Positions 46,797 through 58,700 of a DNA stretch of 64,000 nucleotides are shown here, in pieces. Every line of letters begins with the position of its first letter. Within the stretch, counting starts at the first letter, position 1. The notes beneath the pieces are model-generated. The model did not search any database. It was not told the origin of the DNA and worked only from the letters and a program-made list of their open reading frames with translations. The translations under genes and the position numbers were made by a program. Origin of the DNA: Arcuatula senhousia (Eukaryota > Mollusca > Bivalvia > Mytilida > Mytilidae); the NCBI GenBank assembly GCA_963971305.1, contig OZ020306.1, positions 74,001,022 through 74,065,021 of the forward strand, written 5' to 3'.

Positions 46797-49700
46797 ATGG
46801 TTGATATTCCTGCACTGATTCTGCTCGATGAGCGAGAGCGGGCCATTACTGATCTACCTGATCCATGTGACCCTTCGTGTACTGTCGAAAAGTTTGAGAG
46901 GCAGATGAAGGAATATTTAGATTCGACAAATAAGACAATAGCTAAAGTTGCAAACTATGTAGATACAATAACAGAAAAACTGCAAAAAGTTGGAAAATCT
47001 GTTTTAACATCCAGTATAAATATTGGAGAGAAAGTACAGGATTTGTTGTCAAAGTTGTTAGTTGAAGGTAAACGTGTGACGCTTTGTTTCAAATATTAAG
47101 TAAAGCTTCAATGCCTTAAATGAAATACATGAACTTTTTCACAATAAAAAATCCTGCTGCTGCATAATAATAAGATAAAATTCTTATAGGAAAAATCCAA
47201 AACCAATCTATTAGATATTTAAGGATAATCTTCTTGACATTGAACATTGACTTTTTATTCGGTTTGATGTTTGTTTTTACTAAATGTTTTCATATTTTTT
47301 TTATTGGCAAAAAACTGGAAATGCTCATACATGAAAGCACCTTATACAATAGATTACAATCTGATCATTGCCCTTAAATAAATAAATAGGAACAAAATAG
47401 CTTAACTTTTTCAGCTATATTAAGAACATCATGTTACCACTTCTCAGCGATTTCATTTTTTATTTTGTCAATGTCATTCTTTAAATGATATTCAATATCT
47501 ATTTATCGGTCAAGGACTACATATCATCGCATTAAAAGCAGCTTTGTCCGTATTCTTTATTATTTGTTTTAGAAGGAAAACCACCTCTGAAAAGTGGTAG
47601 TAGACTTACCCTAACAAAATCAGGAAATTTGCAAAGAGACGTCAAATCAGGAAAACGGTAATCATTGCATTGTTGGTAAATTTAAAATTCTTTGTCCTGG
47701 CTTATCACTGTGCTCAATTTGCAATGTGAGTAATTTTCAGCTTTATCTTTTTTTGCGTCTTATGCTATGTTGGTAATTTTTGGCAAAATCAAGGCAAAAC
47801 ATCCTGCATTCAGTTTGGTTCTATAAGTAAAATGAACTAAAAATACGATGAATCAAACAAAGTTGTTTGAAATCTTATAAAGATTGTTTTATATCTCAAA
47901 TACAGTTTCTAAAATGAAAGTTATGTTACATTTCAAGATAATTCCATTTTTTAAGATTTACATAAATTTATAAATGATTATTTCTTCTCCACTCATAATC
48001 AACAAAATCAGAAAATAAAGAACAAAAAGATGGTAGAACAGAAAATTATTCCAATAATGTCAACTTTCAAAATCAATATTGGTAAGCTTCTAATGATATA
48101 CATAAGATAACACGGCGTGCTAAAGCAAGCAGGAACTGCTCAGTCTTCCGGAGCACCTGAGTTCACTATTTTTGTCCCGTTCTTGTTTGTGTTAACTGGT
48201 TTTGTCTCTGCCCTTTCGGACTTTTGACATTCGGATACCCCATTGGTACCTCTGCTTCTTACAGCCAGTCTTGTCATTAATATAACATATTAGTTTTAAT
48301 TCAACATTGTTTTGTTTTGTTTTATTATATTATCTCAGAAATCAGGAACAATTAACTCATTTAAAAACTTTTCAGCCCAAATTCTAATAAAAAGAATCTG
48401 GACCAAATACTAGCATTAGAAAAACTTGCAGAACAACAGCGTAAATTACAAGAGTCTATATCAAAGACACAGGAAGTAATACTTAAGATAGCTCAAGGTT
48501 CAGACCTAACCATGGCGGATATAGATCAATTAAAAAATAAAGTCAACGATTGGATGAAAACATTAGAAAGTATAGAACAGAAGCGAAATCGCTTAAAACA
48601 GAAAGAAAAACAAAAGGAAGATCGAGAAAAAGAAAAGAAAAGAAAAGAAGACGATGAAGATAAAAAAAGATGGGAGGAAGAAGAAAGAATAAAGCGTGAG
48701 GAAGAGGAAAGTAGAAGGCGTGAGGAGGAGGAACGAAGAAAACGTGAGGAGGAGGAACGAATACGCGAAGAAGAAGAACGACAAAGGCGCGAAGAAGAAG
48801 AAAAGAGGAGAAGAGAGGAAGAAGAAAACAGAAGACGTGAAGAAGAAGAAAAGAGGAGACGAGAGGAAGAAGAAAGGCGGAGGCGCGAAGAGGAAGAAAA
48901 ATGGAGACGTAATTGGAGAAATTGGCCAATGTTTATGTAATTTCTTATAGTTTTCTTTTCTTTAATTTCATGGTGGCCATTCTAATATATAAGTATAACA
49001 AGTGTATTGATGTTATAAAAAATAAGAGAAAATCGCATCAATGCAACAACGCAACAATTGCAGAAAAAACTAAATAAAACGGTAGCACAAGTAGGAAAAT
49101 CGTGTATGCCCATCATCGGGTGCAATAAATATTAAATGCTAAATAAGGGCAGCAGTGATACACATAGTTATGTATATGGATTGTGGTTAATACTTGATCA
49201 ATCTAATCTTCAAGACTAAAAAAAAATAGCTGTAAATAATAGTGAAGTAATAAGGATCATTTAGAAGGTCTCAGGTTACAAACAATAAGTGTCTAATATA
49301 CTTCTAATTTAATACTTCTGCGATAAAATAAATTAATTTGAATACATTATTTATCAATCTAATTATCTACTTTACAGATACAAGAACAAGAGAAAAAATA
49401 AGTTTGGGCAAACCCTATTGTGCGTGATACTTACCATGCCGAATGGAATAGAGAAATCGGATATACTTTGTGAAGGTTCAGACAATGTAAATGAATTAGA
49501 CTGCTGCCTTGAATCTAACGATGAAACTGTTTTATCTTCACTTGTCACTATCAAACCTGCGCCTGGAAACAAAATAAGGTTTGAGGTAAATATATTTGAC
49601 TAAAGTATCCAGTAATTAAATGAGTTTTTGTTCGATATATATAGAGGGAATAAAAAAAGAGTGTTTAAAAGTGTGTTTGTTAGTTTGGGAATTTGGTATG

Positions 49701-52700
49701 GTTGAATATACTGTAGACTTAGAGACTTTCTATGATCAAACGATGGCATAAACATTCCCAATATTTTAGTGGTAACGTTGTCTTTTCGCACTTGTTAATC
49801 CAATTAGGTAGGCATTAAAATCCAGGTTTCCAAGTTTCCAATGATTATAATTCACATGTACATGATATGAGCTGCATCAATTCAAGATGCAATATTATGA
49901 CAGAATAACACCAATTGGAATAGATGTTTAAAACCCCGACCTACACAGCAGTTTAACTGCTTTTTTCAGGCATGACTTAATGGTACCAGCCAATAGTAGT
50001 AAGTCTAAAAGATTTAGTTTGATATTTTTGTGAGTGTTCAGTCATGAAAAGTCTCTTGGTGTACTGTATATTTGTATTTGATATCAATTAAACATATAAC
50101 TCTTCAGATCAATGTACTACAATAGCATATTATTTGTGTATTCTTTTTATCTAAGATGCCCATCAGAGTGTTCGTTCCCATTACCGGACATAGTAGTCGA
50201 CTAATCCCTGGAGTCAAATTTACAAAGAACCCTGATTATAAGAATAGATTTATATTTGGAAAACAAGTGGAAGAAATACGTATTGACGGAGAACAGGTTG
50301 GGACAGATTTTATTTCACTATTAAATGTTTTAAATTCTGAAACAATTTTTCTAACTTACTTTGCATTTCTTGTTCAACAACGCGTTATATAGATTTTGAA
50401 ATCATAATCTACCTACTAAGATATTTTGTCAAAAAGCACTTAGAATAAATGTATGTGACCAGTAGTGATGTCTTAGTCGTGACATCTCTAATTTAACAGA
50501 TGTATACCATCTTTATTGCGTTTTTTGTTGCTAATTGCATGTGCAGGTAGATTTAGTTGGAACAGAAATAGATGTCGATGACTTGAAGCAAATTCAGTGC
50601 ATAGCGGTTGCGAGATTTGAAACAGAAAACTTCAAATGCAACAGAAACAAACTTATGTATGAATCAAATAGAGATAGAAACATACAATTTAACATACCAG
50701 ATGACACTTTCAGCGAAGAATCAACTATATCGGCTAAGGTATGATATAATTTTAGTGAAGCATCAACTGTATCGGCTAAGGTATGCTTATCTTTTAGCGA
50801 AGAATCAACTGTATCGGCTAAGGTATGATACACTTAAAATGAGGCGTAACTTGTTTCAGGTACATGTAAGTAATTGCATCTTATTCATAGTAGTAGACAG
50901 GTATCATCATTCCACTTTTACGTGCTAAGACACAAAGCTTGAGTACGTCGTCATTAAAGATCTTGTAATTATATGGATTAGGTACCAGCTAATTATTTTT
51001 AGATAGATAACTAGCACCATATTTTACTTCAGGGTGTCAACTAGAGCCAATTCGATTTTATCTGTAGGAAACGCATTTTAATGCAGTAAAAATAAGATAT
51101 CGATAAAACTGATCTAATTTTCAATAAAAAGAAAATTTTTTTTTTATAGATTATTCAAAGAAGACACTTTGTAGACAGCAACTCAATAAGGAGAAAAATC
51201 CAAACTGTTGGTCCCTTCTTAGATGTCAGTACTTCTAATCCAACAAACAAAAACGTCAATGTAACTATGTTTGAGTCAGGCTTTAAACGTAAGTTGGCAT
51301 TGAATGTGTTCAGTGCAATATATTTTATGAAATAGCCGTTATACCCAACTCTACTACGAGCTCATACGTAATTTACATCAAATATATATGTATCTATATT
51401 TATTTCGATCTGCCAAAGATTTTCATTCATACGATTTAAAATCGATAGCTTTCCTTAGTTGAAAGATGTTTCTAAGCTAGCTTTTGGTAACTTCGATTAC
51501 CCCAAAACAGTTCTTTTATATACGTTCCGTATTTTTATGTTGTCTTTATGCCACAGGTTTTTTCTTGTTGAATTGATCTTAATTTGATTTGATATTGTAG
51601 TGTGTTTTACTTTTATGCCTTGTTATTGACTATTATTTTAGGGAAGGTTGGCCAAAAAATGTAACATTTACCTTTAGCTAGGAATCTAAATTAAGATAAA
51701 GTTAATAACAAAATTACCATAGGATATATCTCAATGCCCACGAGCCAATACAAAACAAGGAAGAAATATCGAAATGGGTCTACACTTGGTACGGGTATTT
51801 AAAAACACCACATTAGCAATATTCGTCTTTTGTTTATTAGTTTTGGTTAAGAAAATCTTTATTTGATATTTAAAGATTTGTTTTGAATAATACGCATTAT
51901 TTTAGATCTAGTGCCAATTGAAACAAGAGCGAGCATTTATGATTTGTTACCTTGGATACCATTACGGACTTTTTAAGTGTTGTAATATGTAGTTTGTCTC
52001 CACATTTATTCTACACATCATTATCGTTTACTTTTTATCTTGCTACTTAAATGTAGATAGGATAAACAATAAAAAATATTTTCACATAGAGCAAATTGAT
52101 TGACTGAAGAACGTGGTATAATAATAATTGATTTGATCTTTTTCATTTATGCGGAAAGCAGTTACAATTGATATTTTATCAAATATTACGGTGTTCCGTT
52201 TGTTTGTTTCTTAAAATGATAACAATAGACATATCAAGAATATTTTCATCTTTGACAGGAAATTCCTCCCAGAAATCGACTTGTCCTATTCACACAGACG
52301 TTATAGAAGGACTGACTGGATGGTTGGTTAACAATATGGACTCTGATTTTGACGAATCTTTCTTAGAGGAACATTTCGGGAGTGACTTTGTTGATGAGTA
52401 TTCTGTAAATGTATTTTTTGTTATCATAAGATATAATAAAAGTAGACATTTACGTAAAGCAGAATTGAAAAACATTTTCTTAGGTTTAGAAGGTAAAAAC
52501 ATGTTTAAAGGTGGCACAATACAAAAGTGCTAACCTTTTATTATTTTTTTTAGTTATACCTTTTAAATATTTCTAAATACCCATTTTCAAATGGTGCAAA
52601 TATCTTCAGTACACCTTACAATTAATGAGCTATTGCGATAACTAAATAATCAAAATAAACGCACATGTAATGTAAGGTGTCAATAAACCATGAAGGCAGG

Positions 52701-55700
52701 GCTTATCTAAAAAAGCTGAAAAGTTTAATGAGTGTTGACCAGTTATTTGAAAAGAAATAATAAGATAGACAATTAATAGTGGAACCATCTGGTCAGTAAA
52801 CAACTGACCTGAGATGCATTTTTGGCTATATTTAATGTATGTGTGGAAGAAATTTGGTTAAAAGGTCAAATAGATTTTGAGTTATGATTATCTAAGAATC
52901 CTTCAGTGCTTCCATAGTAGAAACATGCTATTTAATCTGGAAAAATTGAGCTCAAAGTAGGAAATTCATATTTTGGGGGTTTTCCAACTATCAATTTTCA
53001 TCCAAAAAAAACCTCAATGTGGCTGGTTTTTGGATATGTTCAAATGTCTATTATCAACAAAACCGTGTCTTAGAATATAGACTAAAAGCTTTAGAAAACA
53101 TCTTATGGCACAATAAATACAGTGACCCCTTATGCATTAAAGCCTTGTAAACATTATATAGCTTTATTGGAGAATGGAAAGTGATAGGAAAATTCTGATA
53201 CACGGTTTTTGAGGTCATGCAGTGTTGATTCAGATTTTATAAGTTTCAAGGAGATATCTGTAATGCTTGGAGAGTTAATTTCATGTTATTCAGTTATGTT
53301 GAAAGTTTTACTTTTTAACCGTTATTTTTTGTATATTGTAGTTTATTATTAGATGTAGGTATCATCATAAAGGGTAACATTCTTCTTTCCATTGTTGTCT
53401 CATTTATTGAATTTGGTGAAATGATAAGAAAGCTATGTAGGTTTAAAATGTGTTGGTCGGACTAACAACAACCGTTGTATGGTGCTTCCTTCATACAGAA
53501 AGAAATGGTTTGTATCAGGATGTAGTTGGTTTAATTGTACATATCGTTTATTTCCATTGCAATCTTAGAGTCGAAGCTAATTCAAAGATAGCTGTAATTC
53601 AGTACACAATGGCGATTAGACCCAGCCATTAGAATCTGTCTGCAATTATGAATATTCCGACTAATGGATTATAAAGAAAAGATGTTAAGAGACCAGTAAA
53701 GAATATTTTACCAGTCTATATATATAATGGTCATGGAAACAATTTGTTACGGGAACATAAACAATATATCGTCTTTTTTGTTTTAGAAAAAAGACACTAT
53801 AATTTGAATATACTATTGGGTTTTAACCTAATTTTTACAAAATATATCTTAGAGCAAACGAACAGTTTTTTTCTGCTTCGGCTTGACTCATTTTACCAGA
53901 TCAAATAAAAAGCATTAGTTCGCTAAAAGCAAGCCGATTAATTTAGGTTTGGTTTTAATGAAAAACTAAACCGCTAGTTTAGTTTACTACCGATCAAACC
54001 AAACCAGGTCGTTGGTTTGGTTTGATTAGTTTGTTTTTATTTATGATTGAATGTAGATTTGCAGATTATCAAAACATTTCGAGTGAAACTAAAAAGTCGA
54101 TATTTTCAATTATCATTACAGGTAGCTTATAGTTGCCAAAACGGACCAAACTAAACATTTTGTTGGTTTTCTTTTGTCCGGCGTGATTTCCTCTAATAGT
54201 CTTCTTTTGGTTTTGTTGATAAAAACCAGATTTTTGCATTTCGTTTGAAATGCCTGTACCAAGTCAGGCCCATTGCGATCCACCAATTCTCCGGTATGAC
54301 TGATTCGTTTTTGTCATTTTCTCTGGACTATGAAATTGATTATTCAAGTTCGGTAGTTTTGTTATTACCTTAATTTAGATCATTTTAGTTCCTTCTAAAA
54401 GCAAACCCAATTTATTTTTCTCTGAGTTAAGTAAACATTCAGCCAAGCAGTCTAGTTCAAACCAAACCTTACCAAGATTCATGTTGTGCTATAATAAACT
54501 TTACAGAGCAACAGAGCAAACCTCGATTTACCTAAATTTAACCAAATTGACTAAAAAGCAAACTTGGTTTACTTTTTTCTAGGTTCAATCGGACCCATAT
54601 GTACAAACGAAAATTAAATTCTCAAGTTATTATTTTTTCTTTATTTGGATCTTTTCATATATATTTAAAAAAAAACTAATTACATAACTGTATATTTTTT
54701 TCTTACTCAGGCTAAATCGACAACAGGAGACAAAATAAGATTTGTTTTGAAGAAAATGCATGATTTGAATTCCACTGACTTCAACAAATTCTTGAAAAAT
54801 GAGTTTTCACTCAAGCATCCAAAGATAGCAGACAAGATATTATCTACTCTACAATCACCAATTTCTAGAGAAAACTCTATAAACTTCGGGTCGGGTATGT
54901 ATTAATCCGAGGTATGCTAATTGGGCTTGGAGTAGTTATTTATATCCGATGAGATTCAACTACACTCAATTAAATTTTAGACCTGATATTTATAAGTCAA
55001 AAATTTACTTTTCTTTCTTTTAATGTTTTGACATATCGGAAAGCAATTACAGTTTTGGGTTCCTCATTTTCACTCCACGTATTTTTGATTTCACATCAAT
55101 CAGTCGAAAGATAATTGTAAAAGAAAAAAAATGAGATGTGGAATAAGTGTATGCAGCACAGCCCACAATCAAGCGGCAATTCAGAAAAACCACAATGGAC
55201 AACCGCAGCATTCAACGAGGCCAGTAGGCGCTGCTTGCGAATCTGCAATTGGCACATAGTTTATATTAAATGCATATACTTCAAATCAAGCCCTGAGTCA
55301 CAGATAGATCCCCTTCTTAAACAAGAAACAGAAAACGTCAAAACGACAAGACTAAGTAGAAACAAAAGCTTTGTCAAAGATTCCTGGCTAATGACAGGCA
55401 CATATAATTTGTGGCGGGGTTAAACTAGGTTTTTTTGGACAAACCGTCCCCGATTAATATGTAGCTATTGACCCCTTGGGGTGTAATTTGCTCAATAAAC
55501 TTATGACTTATGACTTATAATATTTCCACACAATGCACAAGAACAAAACACACACTAAAAATCAAATCTTTCAAAGTTCAATAGAACTTTTGACAAAAGA
55601 CAACAAAAACAAACGAAAATAATCAATCGACTGATGTAAAAAACAATCAAATATATCGATTTTAAATCCATCACAACACTTCAAATAAAAATGATTTGGC

Positions 55701-58700
55701 GGAATGTCATCACACAAAAACGACATGTCTTGATTGATCATTATAATGCTTAAAAAACTTGCTTGTCAATTAAAACGAGAGGTATCAAGTATTGTGGTCT
55801 TAGGGTCCGGAAGTAAGTTTACATAAAAAAGTGAAGACGAATTCAGAATGGATAGGTTTCAACTGGATACAAGATTCTTTGTAACAATATGTGGTAAAAA
55901 AGACGGAATATGTTTTCAGATTTTGAAGATGTTGAAGGAAATACACACATAATGTCAAAAGTCTCTGGACGACAATGGAAAGTAGCAGCATTGACGGACT
56001 TTGCATCTGATTATCCACGAAGACGGGTTGTACAGCTTCCTGCTGGACACAACAAATACCAGTATGTACTGAGCTTACTGATGTTGCTTCGGATTACTTA
56101 CTTGATGCTTTCTGATTATTTTGGCATGATCTTGTAGGTGTTAAAGAACTGGAAAAGGTCTTCAGCACTGTTTACATTAAAACATTTCAACAATTCACAA
56201 AAGCCAATATAACAAAGATAATACGTATATCACACCTTACCAGTATCCAGTAACGTGATTTTATGTCAAGACATAACCAAACTACCTACTGAAAACCAAC
56301 GGACATGAAAACAAAATGCTTTACTTTATTCACCCCTTCTCTTCTTTATGTTTTTTACATGTTTTTATATGTACTGTAATAACTGCCAATCTATATCTTA
56401 TTTTGACAGAATTGTCAGTCTTATTCTCAATGAAGATATGACTGATGATGACATTAGAAATACTGTTGTTCAGTTGGAACAAATGATTTTTGGGACCAGT
56501 GTGTCAATCATTTGTCGTCAAAAGCACACAAATCCATTCGAAGTTAGCATTGAATGTGTTAAAACATACAATGTACAAGAAAGAATGCGATACTTGGAAT
56601 CACTTGGGTTTTCAGATGGCCCACCAGAAAGCTCTCCTATTCCTGTCGTAGATGGAGATGTTATTCTCCTTCAGTTTGAGGCCAACCTCTATCTAGAAGG
56701 ATTTAAGAACACAGTCTTCAAAATCAAGTTCTTCAACAATTTACAGTCTGATAAATATTCTGGAAATCTTATGGTTGTTGACAAATCTGATTACTCCGAC
56801 ACAACACGTTACAGAGGGTACCTTAAATATTCAATTCCTCAGAGCAAAGTGTCATATAACACTGCTGATCGCTTGGTGTTATATGTTCCAATGGTAAGCC
56901 GTTAAGATAAAAATGATGCTCATTACAAGTTTTTAAATGGAAAGCCTCACTTGGTATAGTATATAACGACCTAAGAATTTAATGGCATGAAAATAGGCAA
57001 GTATTTATTTCTATTTAATTGACATTATTCGCATTTTCAATTATTGTCAAAATCATGTTATGGTCTTTCTTGCATCAATGTTTTATTTGTAATATCAATT
57101 ACTATATGAACTTTTTACAATTATCAACACAATTTCCCTTCCTTTGACCAAAATATGTGCCTATATCATATCGGACTGACATATAACATGCCTTTATGTA
57201 AATATATGCATTTTAATTCATGTTTTAATACTATTGTGTGTTTGGCATTTTAAGCCTCTGATGAGTGTCGAATAGACGAAATGCGTACTGTGCGTCGCAT
57301 ATTTTTATGCATGTTTTAATTTCGATTTTATTTAAATTGTAGCCACCAGAAAACATGGTCGAAACTTTCGCTTTTACATTAGATGCTCCGGGTAAGTAAT
57401 GACAACATCTCCAACTGAAAACTTATATTAACACTTTACCCTTTCTCTCATAAAATACTTGGCCTAAAATGTCTTAAATATTAAAGTAAGTTTTACTAGA
57501 CAACAACAGTTTGTTTTAGAAAAATGTTGATTTAAAATCTCAAATGTAATTTTTTGCATACTTTCAATTTTTTGTCTGTAATGGAGAAACTTTAAATAAT
57601 GGAGATGCACTAGCTTTGTGAAAAAAAACACAATTGTAGAACATCTTTCATAACATAAAAACGAACAACCTTTTGTATCTGCTTGAAATAAGCAGAGGCA
57701 CCAAAGGGGCATTCTAGTGTCAAAAGTCCGAAAAGGCAACGACAAAACCGGTAAACATGAACAAGAACAGCACAAGGAAACACAAAACATAAAAACAACC
57801 GAACAGAAATCAACAACGCGAACTCAAGTCGTAACAAGAGTGAACTCGGGTGCTCCGGAAGAGTAAGCGGTTCCTGCCTGCTATAGCACACCCGCCGCGC
57901 TGCCAATTTCCAATTCAGTGTGTCAAATCCGGTAAAGGAAGACAAAACAAAACCCTATGACAAACCGACATCTGCACTCATCTGAGAGATAGAAATCCCA
58001 TATTTATCTATGAGTACATGGTGTCTACCGTAAAATTTTGAAAATTTGAATTTGAATGATATCTTACAGTAAAAGTTTTAGCAAAATTCATTGCCTGGCA
58101 ACTTACACGGAACAGTGACAACAATTATAAAAGGCAGCTTTATGGTGGAAATCTTGTCAACAATAAAAAGGTGTATAGTCAGATTACGAAATACGTGGAT
58201 GGAAGGAAAACGTCGGCACCACAGCGAGAAAGAAGTGAACAGTTTATTCTATACTGGGCATCACATATTGCAAAGCCAAATTGTGACAAGGCAAGACTGC
58301 ATTTCGTTCATGTTCAATTCAATATAATAAAAAAGAATTAGTTTTCTATTGAATGCTAATTGTATTCACATATCATTCAGGTACTTGAGTATGAATAGAT
58401 CAGCAAATATTTTTAGAAGTTCATTGGTTTTTACTGGTTATCGGACTTTTGACATTCGAATGAATCTATGGTTCCCCTGATTCTTTTATTACACTGCAAG
58501 TGTGATAATCAGAAGTGATCACTAATTCATGGCTTGGGCAAATAAAAAATCTACTAACGAGAAATGTTCCCGAGAGCATGTAGTATTTATCTCTATTCCA
58601 TGCGGGATGTTCTAAGATCTGATGCTATTTACAAGGCCATTTGGTACGTTCACTTTAATTTGCTTAATCTTTTCAGCATGATCATCTAGTTAATTGTGTA

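Noticed and set aside
56348..56409. Upstream ATG extension of the UPA-exon frame
   Set aside because: It lies before a good acceptor (TTTTGACAG) and is intronic.
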